A stretch of DNA of 64,000 nt from Nibrella saemangeumensis (lineage in GTDB: Bacteria > Bacteroidota > Bacteroidia > Cytophagales > Spirosomataceae), in NCBI RefSeq assembly GCF_039541915.1, contig NZ_BAABHD010000083.1, positions 62,001 to 126,000 on the forward strand, written 5' to 3'. This document shows positions 7,175 to 14,470 of the stretch, in pieces. The position numbers were made by a program, and so were the translations under genes. Under the pieces are notes generated by a model, which did not search any database, had not been told where the DNA came from, and saw only the letters and a list, made by a program, of their open reading frames with translations. Positions within the stretch are counted from its first letter, which is position 1; the number at the start of each line of letters is the position of its first letter.

Positions 7175-9613
7175 TTAATTCCGCAGCGGTTTGCCACCCT
7201 GTAACAGACTTTGAATCCGCTCCAGGGTTTTCTTTTCGCCCGAGAGGGACAGGAAGGCTTCACGCTCCAGATCGAGCAGGTACTGCTCCGTTACCATTTG
7301 CGGGTAGCTCAGGTCGCCCCCGCAGATGACGTACGCCAGTTTGTCGGCAATTTTTACATCGTGGTCGGAGATGAAGCGGCCCATGCGCATCGCGGTAACC
7401 CCTGCTTTGAATAAGGCAATGCCTGTACGGCCCTGTACTTTAATGTCATTTCGTGGCTTTGGCTGCGTGTAGCCATTGTCGGCCAGTTCCAGGGCTGCCT
7501 GCTTGGCTTCGGCAATTAGGCGGCTGCGGTTCAGCACAATCTGGCTGCCGGGCCGCAGGTAATTCATTTCTTTAGCCTCCTGCGCCGAAGTCGATACCTT
7601 CGCCGTCGCGATGTTCATAAAGATGCTCTGGAGGATATTTAATTCCGGATCGCCGGTCTGGTACAGGTCAGAGGCACGGGCAGCCATTTCTTTGGTACCA
7701 CCACCGGCCGGAATCAGCCCAACACCCACTTCCACCAGCCCCATGTAGGTTTCGGCATGGGCGACAATCTGGTCGGCGTGCAGGTTCAGTTCACAGCCAC
7801 CGCCCAGCGTCAGGCTGTGCGGTGCCGTCACCACCGGAATAGCCGAGTACCGCGCCCGCATCATCGTTTGCTGAAACTGCGCAATCATGAGGTTGATCTC
7901 GTCAAATTCCTGCTCAATGGCGAACATGAATAACATCGCCAGATTAGCGCCCGCCGAGAACGCTTCTGTCGATTCGTTGCCGATGACCAGTCCACGGAAA
8001 TCTTTTTCGGCAATGGCAATGCTCTTGTTGATGCCTTCGATAACTTCGGCCCCGAAGGTGTTCATCTTGGTATGGAACTCCAGGTTCACAATGCCATCGC
8101 CAAGGTCATACAGTGTAGAGCCGGCGTTCTTCCAGACTACGTTGTTCTTTAAGTTCTCCAGAATAATAAAGCTTTCCGTTCCGGGAATAGCCTTGTAGCT
8201 CTTTGTTGGAATGTCGTAGTACTTCTGAACCCCATTATCCACCTTATAGAATGAATCGGCTCCGCTGTCGAGCATCTCGTATATCCACTGGGCCGGCTTC
8301 ATGTTCTCGGCCTCCATTATCTCAAGCCCTTTGCGCACCCCGATAGCATCCCAGGTTTCAAACAGACCCAACTGCCAGCCGAAACCGGCTTTGATGGCTT
8401 CGTCAATGCGGTACAGTTCGTCGGAAATCTCCGGTATGCGGAAAGTGGCGTAACGGAACCCATCGGCGAAGGTTTTGCGGTAAAACGTGCCCGCTTTGTC
8501 CTGACCCGCCAGCAGCACCGAAAACCGCTTTTTCAGGTTATCGATGTTCTTGGTGGTCTCCAAGGTAGCAAATTTTACCTTTTCCGAAGGCTTGTACTCA
8601 AAGGTTTTGAGGTCAAGGGCCAGAATCTGCGTCTTCCCCTTATCGTCTTTCGTCTTTTTATAGAATCCCTGACCGGTCTTATCGCCCAGCCATTTGTTCT
8701 CCATCAGCTTCTGCATACCGGCCGGCAACTGGAACGCATCCCGCGACTCGTCATGCGTTAAGGCCTGGTGCAGGTTGTTGGAGACATTGACCGTTGTGTC
8801 CAGCCCCACCACATCCGACAGCCGGAAGGTACCCGATTTTGGCCGGCCCACGACTGGCCCCGTCAGCTTATCGACTTCTTCGACCGTCAGACCCATCTCT
8901 TCGGCTACCCGAATGGTCTGCACCATGGCGTAGATACCGAGCCGGTTAGCAATAAAGGCTGGGGTGTCTTTGGCCAGCACGGTGGTTTTGCCCAGGTACA
9001 GGTCGCCGTACCTCATCAGAAAATCGATGATGGTGGGGTCGGTATCCGGACCAGGGATGATTTCGAGCAGGCGCAGGTAGCGGGGTGGGTTGAAGAAGTG
9101 CGTCCCGCAGAAGTGCCGCCGAAAATCGTCGCTGCGCCCTTCCGACAACATATAAATTGGAATACCGGATGTATTGGAGGTAACCAGCGTACCGGGCTTA
9201 CGGAACTGCTCTACGCGCTCATACAGTGACCGCTTAATATCAAGCCGTTCAACAATGGCTTCAATTACCCAATCGTATTTGCTGATCTCCTGCAGGTTGT
9301 CGTCAAAATTGCCCAGTTTGACCCGGTCGGCGAATTTTGGGCTATACAGCGCTGCTGGTGACCCCTTGAGGGTGCTCTGAAAGGCTTCGTTAACAATTCG
9401 GTTCCGAACCACTGGTTTATCCAGCGACAATCTCTTGGCTTGTTCGGCGGGTGTGAGTTCGTTCGGTACAATATCGAGCAGCAGCACCTCAAGGCCGATG
9501 TTGGCGAAGTGACAGGCAATGCGGGAGCCCATGATGCCGGAGCCTAATACGGCTACCCGGCGGATGCTGCGGTTTTTGATGGCGGTTTTCTGTTGTTCGA
9601 GGGTTGCTTCCAT
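7175..9613 (-). CDS. 3-hydroxyacyl-CoA dehydrogenase / enoyl-CoA hydratase fusion (FadN-like)
   Basis: A two-domain beta-oxidation enzyme of 812 residues. The dehydrogenase comes first, with the NAD-binding GSGIMGSRIA (about residues 24-33), the SNTSGIPI segment and the catalytic-histidine motif GTHFFNPPRY, followed by two C-terminal helical domains. An enoyl-CoA hydratase/crotonase domain fills roughly residues 500-740 (SAGANLAMLF, LGGGCELNLHAD, VGLIPAGGGTKE). This order is that of Bacillus FadN and opposite to E. coli FadB. No thiolase lies beside it in this window. It lies 78 bp downstream of marR in the same direction and is probably its operon partner. Confidence 0.92.
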   Translation of the reverse strand: MEATLEQQKTAIKNRSIRRVAVLGSGIMGSRIACHFANIGLEVLLLDIVPNELTPAEQAKRLSLDKPVVRNRIVNEAFQSTLKGSPAALYSPKFADRVKLGNFDDNLQEISKYDWVIEAIVERLDIKRSLYERVEQFRKPGTLVTSNTSGIPIYMLSEGRSDDFRRHFCGTHFFNPPRYLRLLEIIPGPDTDPTIIDFLMRYGDLYLGKTTVLAKDTPAFIANRLGIYAMVQTIRVAEEMGLTVEEVDKLTGPVVGRPKSGTFRLSDVVGLDTTVNVSNNLHQALTHDESRDAFQLPAGMQKLMENKWLGDKTGQGFYKKTKDDKGKTQILALDLKTFEYKPSEKVKFATLETTKNIDNLKKRFSVLLAGQDKAGTFYRKTFADGFRYATFRIPEISDELYRIDEAIKAGFGWQLGLFETWDAIGVRKGLEIMEAENMKPAQWIYEMLDSGADSFYKVDNGVQKYYDIPTKSYKAIPGTESFIILENLKNNVVWKNAGSTLYDLGDGIVNLEFHTKMNTFGAEVIEGINKSIAIAEKDFRGLVIGNESTEAFSAGANLAMLFMFAIEQEFDEINLMIAQFQQTMMRARYSAIPVVTAPHSLTLGGGCELNLHADQIVAHAETYMGLVEVGVGLIPAGGGTKEMAARASDLYQTGDPELNILQSIFMNIATAKVSTSAQEAKEMNYLRPGSQIVLNRSRLIAEAKQAALELADNGYTQPKPRNDIKVQGRTGIALFKAGVTAMRMGRFISDHDVKIADKLAYVICGGDLSYPQMVTEQYLLDLEREAFLSLSGEKKTLERIQSLLQGGKPLRN

Positions 9614-9691
9614 GAAATGTACTGTAATTCTGTAATCAGTGGATTAGTATCTCCGTTGCTGTTGCCATAACTTGTCATTAAAGCAGGAACG

Positions 9692-10171
9692 TTATTCCAT
9701 CGTTAATGCTTCCGTCTCGGACGATGAGCTTTCTTTCAGCCGGCCGTTTTCCTCCTCGACAATCCGGTTGATTTCTTTTATAACGTCAAAAAAGACCACC
9801 AGTTTATCCAGGGGAATCCGTTCGCGTATCATATTATTGAACTGGATAACGCCGTCGCGGGCTATCTCCCTCTTCTTTTTACCTTCTTCGGTCAGCATAA
9901 TACGCACAAAGCGCTTATCGTTCTCATCGGTCTCGCGTCGTATCCAGCCCCGGTCCTCCAGGCTTTTCAGCATTCTGACTAGGCTTCGGGGCTCCATGCC
10001 CAGTAACGGACCAATTTTGGTGGCCGGTGTACCGTTTTCAATATCGATGTTCAGCAGGACATAGCCGATGGCCATTGTCATATCGTACCGGGCGGCATAC
10101 GCATTATACATCCGCGAAATGGCATGCCAGGCCCATTTAACATGAAAATCAACCGTCTTCTCCTTTTTCAT
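9692..10171 (-). CDS. MarR-family transcriptional regulator
   Basis: A small winged-helix regulator of 159 residues. The recognition region GTPATKIGPLLGMEPRSLVRMLKSLEDRGWI and the wing RRETDENDKRFVRIMLTEEG are typical. I chose the ATG at 10171 because the predicted promoter starts the transcript near 10206, leaving the upstream TTG (10204) practically at the RNA end. The promoter overlaps the palindrome at 10235-10248, which recurs in front of the acyl-CoA dehydrogenase. The simplest model is a self-repressing regulator of beta-oxidation genes that responds to an acyl-CoA; the ligand is inference. Confidence 0.88.
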   Translation of the reverse strand: MKKEKTVDFHVKWAWHAISRMYNAYAARYDMTMAIGYVLLNIDIENGTPATKIGPLLGMEPRSLVRMLKSLEDRGWIRRETDENDKRFVRIMLTEEGKKKREIARDGVIQFNNMIRERIPLDKLVVFFDVIKEINRIVEEENGRLKESSSSETEALTME

Positions 10172-10210
10172 ACCCGTCTCGCTTCTATTCCATGTGCTTG
10201 TCAAGGTCGG

Positions 10211-10248
10211 TAAATCTACAAGTTTTTGAAGATATTATGCAAGCATAC
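10211..10248 (-). promoter_or_regulatory. marR promoter with overlapping palindromic operator
   Basis: On the minus strand a -33 TTG (10240-10242) and a -7 TAGATTTA (10211-10218) are separated by 21 bp. The TTG lies in the centre of the 14-bp site 10235-10248 (palindromic core TATGCAAGCATA), a 13/14 match to 5598-5611. A protein bound here would block the promoter. Confidence 0.6.
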
Positions 10249-10285
10249 TATTAATCTGGTATGACTAAAATGGACTTAAAAAGTC

Positions 10286-10344
10286 TACCCCAAGTTACCT
10301 GCAGCATTTTCGTCACCGAAAAGCTATTCAGAGGACCTGGGGTA
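10286..10344 (-). terminator. Probable terminator of the TlpA-MFS operon
   Basis: Outer arms TACCCCA (10286-10292) and TGGGGTA (10338-10344) enclose a second hairpin built on TTTTCG and CGAAAA. On the minus strand the outer stem is followed by GACTTTTT. It begins 10 bp past the MFS stop codon. The stem is long and branched, so it is less certain than the other terminators. Confidence 0.55.
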
Positions 10345-10353
10345 CATCCGGAA

Positions 10354-11571
10354 TTACTCGGCAGGAACGGCAACTACCGCCACATCGATGGGCTTAACGG
10401 TGCGGGCAATAAAAATGCTCAGGAAGATTATGGTAATGGCTACATACCCAACCCAGTCGTAGTGAAGCAACTGGCCGGTTGGCGATTTCTGAACGATTAG
10501 CCCAGCTCCGTACGTAGCCGCAGCCTGGGCCAGAAGTTGCACCGACGAGTTGAAACTCATGAAGCTACCCCGCTGCTGGGGTAACACTACCGACGATACC
10601 ATAGCCTGTGTAGGAATCATGCGGCCGTTGGTAAAAATGAAAAAGATACCCGATACAAAGAGCACATAGGTCATCGGCGAAGGCCCCATTTGCGTAATCA
10701 GCAGAATCGGAAGGAGCGACAATACCGCGAAGACCATAAAAACAGGCAGTTTGCCCTGACGGTCGGCCAGTTTACCCACCAACGGAGCCGAAAAGATGGT
10801 CAGCGCACCCCCAACCAGATAGATCAGATACAACTGGCTTTCGCTGAAGCCGGCGTTAGACACCAGCGAAGGCGACAGAAAGGGAATTATACTGAAATGT
10901 CCCAGCATGAGTACCGTAGTCAGCAAGAGGGCCCGTAGCTGGTTTGGGTTTTTTACTACGGCCGTGATGGCGGTAATCGGATGCGGCCGGCTGCCTCGCT
11001 GCTGCACGTGGGCATTGATGCGGGGAACAAACCGGATAATTAATCCGGTAACAATGCCACCTAAGCCGCCTAAGGCCAGAAAGGGAGCATGCCAGCTGAT
11101 TTCAGTAGCCAGATACAACCCCAGCGGAATACCCACCACCGAAGCCACGGAGAAAGCAGTCATAACAAATGACATGGCCTGCGCCCGGCGCTGGTAGGGA
11201 AAGGCATCGCTCACGATAGCCATCACCTGCGCACCTAATATACCACCGAACAAACCGGCTATGGTACGGGCCGCCACCAGCAAACCGAACGTAGGAGCCA
11301 GCCCGCAGGCAAGGGTGCCGACTACAAACCCGATGTAGCCGAACAGAATGACCTTTTTCCGATCAAAGCGGTCGACCACAAACGCGGCCAGAAAACCGGA
11401 AGCGCCGGCACTCAGGCTATAGGCAGCTACCAGAAAACCAAACTCTTCGGTGCTCAGATTGAAGTACCGCATCAACTGCGGTCCCATCGGCATCATGATG
11501 ATAAAATCGACAATGTGCGTGAAGTTGATGCAACCCAGCACAAACAACAGCAGTTTTTCCTGACGAGACAT
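10354..11571 (-). CDS. MFS transporter (AraJ/Bcr-type drug-proton antiporter-like)
   Basis: An inner-membrane carrier of 405 residues with about 12 hydrophobic segments. The MFS loop 2-3 signature is visible as DRFDRKKVILFGY, and motif C-like GxxxGxxxG positions follow in the fifth segment. It resembles the predicted arabinose-efflux (AraJ) class, but the substrate cannot be read from sequence. It begins 10 bp after the TlpA-like lipoprotein gene, so the two are very likely cotranscribed; I see no functional link between them. Confidence 0.85.
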   Translation of the reverse strand: MSRQEKLLLFVLGCINFTHIVDFIIMMPMGPQLMRYFNLSTEEFGFLVAAYSLSAGASGFLAAFVVDRFDRKKVILFGYIGFVVGTLACGLAPTFGLLVAARTIAGLFGGILGAQVMAIVSDAFPYQRRAQAMSFVMTAFSVASVVGIPLGLYLATEISWHAPFLALGGLGGIVTGLIIRFVPRINAHVQQRGSRPHPITAITAVVKNPNQLRALLLTTVLMLGHFSIIPFLSPSLVSNAGFSESQLYLIYLVGGALTIFSAPLVGKLADRQGKLPVFMVFAVLSLLPILLITQMGPSPMTYVLFVSGIFFIFTNGRMIPTQAMVSSVVLPQQRGSFMSFNSSVQLLAQAAATYGAGLIVQKSPTGQLLHYDWVGYVAITIIFLSIFIARTVKPIDVAVVAVPAE

Positions 11572-11581
11572 TATAATAGTG

Positions 11582-12820
11582 TTACTCCGCCAGTAGCTTA
11601 TCTACCAGCCGGTTAAATTCTTCGACATATTCATCGTAATACTTGCCGGTACCCGGACCGGAGAAACCGGTATGAATATGCCGAACGTTTCCTTTCTTAT
11701 CCAGAAAAATGGTGGTTGGGAAGGCGACCACCCGGTTCAGGGCCGGTAAGGCTTTGGAGGCTTCGGCTTTATCATTCGTTCCGGCCAGCACCACCGGGTA
11801 ATCGACATTAAAGCGGTTGACCATCCGTTGCAACTTGGGTGCAGACTCGGTCAAATCGGCTGATTTCTCAAAAGCCAAACCCACAACCTCCACACCCCGC
11901 TGCCGGTTCTTTTGGTACCAGGGGCTCAGAAAGTTGGTTTCGTCCATGCAATTGGGACACCAGGAGCCCAGAATCTGGAGAATGACAACTTTATTCTTAA
12001 ACCGCTCGTCGTTGCTGGACACCACTTTACCAGTTGCATCCGGGAAACGGAAGCTAATCGTTTTGTTGCCGGGCTTGAGGTACGTCAGCGTAGCCGGGTT
12101 GGGCAGCGTGGCATTGGGGTCCAGGCGGGCGGTCCAGTTTTCGACGTAGGTAGCGCCGGAGCGAAAAGTACCGCTTAGACTACCGTCCGGCTGCTGTTTT
12201 GCCTTGAATAAATAAGCATGGTTGCCGTCGAACGTTGACAGAAACAGGCTATCGCCGTAGACATTGCCCTGGAGGTAACGGTAATCGCCGGTAGGGGTCA
12301 GAAACGTCCCGGTGAGTTTATCGCCCTGCTGGTCAAACACGCCAACGGCCAGCGTGGTATCTTTGCTATCGACGGCGCGGAAGAGCGTAGCCCATTTACC
12401 GGAAACGCTCGCTTTTGCCGGTTGGCCATTGGGCGCAAAGCGGTAGTTAACCCCGTGCTGTGCTTCAAACGGTAAAATCTGATAGTCGTTCCCAGTGCGT
12501 CGCTTGCGCCAGATGCCCTGTAACTGGTTGTCGGTCACTTTCGCCACCAGTTCTGATTCGAAAATGCCCATCGGAATACGAAGAGAATCGTTTTGCACCG
12601 TGGCTGTATCCATCTTAAGCCGCTCATTGGCGGTAAGCGCAAACACGGTATAAGTCTTGCCGTCGGCATTCGGCTGAATATCTAATCCAAACGGAAGTTC
12701 TCCGCCGGCAGTCTTTAGAACGGCCCGCCAGGTACCGGATTTTACCGAAACAGGTTGATCACTGGTGCAGGCTATGGGTAGCCCAATCGTAAGAACTGTC
12801 CAGAACAGTAACTTTTTCAT
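11582..12820 (-). CDS. TlpA-like thioredoxin-fold lipoprotein
   Basis: An exported thiol-disulfide protein of 412 residues. The N-terminus is a lipoprotein signal peptide with lipobox LPIAC (Cys18). The first 230 residues are a beta-rich domain of the kind found before many Bacteroidota TlpA domains. The last 170 residues form the thioredoxin fold, with the redox motif SWCPNC and the cis-proline region VVAFPTTIFLDKKG. It probably reduces disulfides or helps metal or cytochrome maturation in the periplasm. It is the first gene of a pair with the MFS transporter and diverges from rsmH. Confidence 0.88.
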   Translation of the reverse strand: MKKLLFWTVLTIGLPIACTSDQPVSVKSGTWRAVLKTAGGELPFGLDIQPNADGKTYTVFALTANERLKMDTATVQNDSLRIPMGIFESELVAKVTDNQLQGIWRKRRTGNDYQILPFEAQHGVNYRFAPNGQPAKASVSGKWATLFRAVDSKDTTLAVGVFDQQGDKLTGTFLTPTGDYRYLQGNVYGDSLFLSTFDGNHAYLFKAKQQPDGSLSGTFRSGATYVENWTARLDPNATLPNPATLTYLKPGNKTISFRFPDATGKVVSSNDERFKNKVVILQILGSWCPNCMDETNFLSPWYQKNRQRGVEVVGLAFEKSADLTESAPKLQRMVNRFNVDYPVVLAGTNDKAEASKALPALNRVVAFPTTIFLDKKGNVRHIHTGFSGPGTGKYYDEYVEEFNRLVDKLLAE

Positions 12821-12882
12821 TCATTCAGGAAGTTTGTGCGGGTGGCTTTATCAGCCGGTCGGTGGCATTTCGCCGAAATTGC

Positions 12883-12890
12883 TATGTTTG
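12883..12890 (+). promoter_or_regulatory. Candidate -7 element for rsmH
   Basis: TATGTTTG matches TAnnTTTG and lies 92 bp before the chosen rsmH ATG. No clear -33 TTG is found at the expected distance, so this is a weak call. Confidence 0.35.
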
Positions 12891-12982
12891 TAACGGCCAC
12901 CGATTCGCTAAGGTTCCTGACCAATTGGCGATTCAGGGTTGTCTGGTTGAAAGACAAAAAAGTGGCCGGGAAATGCTACTGT

Positions 12983-13897
12983 ATGCACACTACTAATTAC
13001 CACGAGCCGGTGATGCTGGAGGCCTGTCTGGACGGACTGGCTATTAAACCCGGTGGTACGTACGTCGATGTTACCTTTGGGGGCGGAGGGCACAGCCGGG
13101 CTATTCTGGAGCGGCTGGAGGGCGGCCGACTGCTGGTTTTTGATCAGGATGCCGATGCCAAAGCCAATGCTGATGCGCTGAACGATCGACGGCTTACTTT
13201 TATAGCCGCCAATTTCCGGCATCTGAAGCGCTACCTGCGCTTGTATGCCATTAAGGAAGTAGACGGTATTCTGGCCGACCTGGGTATATCGTCGCACCAG
13301 ATTGACACCCCCGAGCGGGGTTTCTCGACGCGTTTTGACGCTGAGCTGGATATGCGGATGAATCAGCAGGCACCCGTTACGGCTGCCCAGATCGTCAACG
13401 AGTATCCGGAGGAAAAGCTGCACCGCATTCTGGGTATGTATGGCGAGGTAACCAACGCCCGCACTTTGGCGGGGGCCATCGTATCGGCGCGGCTGAACCG
13501 GCCGATGAAAACCGTAAACGATCTGAAGATGGTACTCCAGCGCTATGCGCCCCGAAACCGGGAGAACAAGTATTTCGCTCAGGTATTTCAGGCCTTACGT
13601 ATTGAGGTAAATGAAGAGCTGAAAGTGCTGGAGGAATTCCTGGAACAGGTACCGGATGCGCTGGCACCCGGCGGCCGGCTGGTGGTGATGTCGTATCATT
13701 CGCTGGAGGACCGGTTGGTGAAGAATTTTATCAATAAAGGGAAGTTTCACGGCGACGTAGAAAAGGACCTGTTCGGCAACGAGCAGAAACCCTTGCAGGC
13801 GATTACCCGCAAACCCATTGAGGCCTTTGCGGAAGAAGTAAGCCGGAACCCCAGGGCGCGGAGTGCGAAACTGCGAATAGCGGAGAAGATAGAGTAG
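12983..13897 (+). CDS. rsmH: 16S rRNA (cytosine(1402)-N4)-methyltransferase
   Basis: Methylates C1402 of 16S rRNA using S-adenosylmethionine; traditionally the second gene of the dcw cluster (mraW). The 304-residue product begins with the family N-terminus HEPVMLEACLDGL and has the AdoMet-binding VDVTFGGGGHSRAIL, the DLGISSHQID segment and the C-terminal PRARSAKLRIAEKI. I moved the start from an upstream in-frame codon to the ATG at 12983 because the extra 49 residues have no family character. No mraZ precedes it here; the upstream neighbour is a divergent TlpA gene, so this is the local start of the dcw cluster. Confidence 0.95.
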   Translation: MHTTNYHEPVMLEACLDGLAIKPGGTYVDVTFGGGGHSRAILERLEGGRLLVFDQDADAKANADALNDRRLTFIAANFRHLKRYLRLYAIKEVDGILADLGISSHQIDTPERGFSTRFDAELDMRMNQQAPVTAAQIVNEYPEEKLHRILGMYGEVTNARTLAGAIVSARLNRPMKTVNDLKMVLQRYAPRNRENKYFAQVFQALRIEVNEELKVLEEFLEQVPDALAPGGRLVVMSYHSLEDRLVKNFINKGKFHGDVEKDLFGNEQKPLQAITRKPIEAFAEEVSRNPRARSAKLRIAEKIE

Positions 13898-14014
13898 GCA
13901 AGTTTTAGTAGGCAGTTTGCAGTGGACAGAATAGGTTAGCAAACGTCAGGCTTTATTTTCTGGATACTTTCAATTGCCTGCTGCCCACCGAGAACTACCT
14001 ATTGCCTACTAAAA
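13895..14014. repeat. Intergenic TAGGCA inverted-repeat element
   Basis: Several copies of TAGGCA and its complement fill the rsmH-ftsL gap. The best pair is TTTTAGTAGGCA (13903-13914) against its exact complement (14003-14014), enclosing 88 nt. The first TAGGCA begins with the rsmH stop codon itself. The AT/GC texture differs from the coding DNA on either side. It looks like a mobile or expandable intergenic repeat and not a terminator, since no T-run follows. Confidence 0.55.
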
Positions 14015-14032
14015 ATTGCAGACCACAAAAAA

Positions 14033-14470
14033 ATGGCGCTGAATACATTTAAGACACCGACGGAGAAAGCACCGCCTAAGGTTCGGCAGAAAAAGGAACC
14101 GAACCGGCTACAGCGGTGGGTTGACGAAACCGCTTTACGGCTTTTCGGGCGCGAAGACGCGTGGCCGATGCGCAACCTGGACCGCATTCTGTGGGTTTCG
14201 CTGCTCTTGACCATTTACATTGGCCTGAACCACAATGCCGAGCGGCTGGTCCGGCGGATGCTGCGTACGAAGACCGAAGTAGACGAACTGCGTGCGCACT
14301 ACACGAGCCTTCAGGCAGAATTTATGCGAAGCAGCAAACAATCCGAGATTGGCAAACGTGTGGCAGCCTTTGGCCTGGTTAACAGGCAAGTTACCAAAGA
14401 CGATAAAGGTATCCAGAAAGATACGATCATACCACCCCAAAAAATAGTCGTAAAACGAGATGAATATTAA
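14033..14470 (+). CDS. ftsL: FtsL-like cell division protein
   Basis: A small bitopic protein of 145 residues in the ftsL position between rsmH and the division transpeptidase. It has a basic cytoplasmic tail of about 50 residues, one transmembrane helix at about 58-74 (ILWVSLLLTIYIGLNHN), then a predicted coiled coil (RMLRTKTEVDELRAHYTSLQAEFM). That plan fits FtsL, which recruits and activates FtsWI with FtsB and FtsQ. Sequence identity to model FtsL is too low to read by eye, so the name rests on position and layout. It overlaps the next gene by 11 bp. Confidence 0.75.
   Translation: MALNTFKTPTEKAPPKVRQKKEPNRLQRWVDETALRLFGREDAWPMRNLDRILWVSLLLTIYIGLNHNAERLVRRMLRTKTEVDELRAHYTSLQAEFMRSSKQSEIGKRVAAFGLVNRQVTKDDKGIQKDTIIPPQKIVVKRDEY

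Noticed and set aside
10261..10500. Possible plus-strand 79-codon gene after the marR promoter
   Set aside because: It overlaps the end of the MFS gene and its terminator hairpin, and the composition looks like antisense coding sequence.
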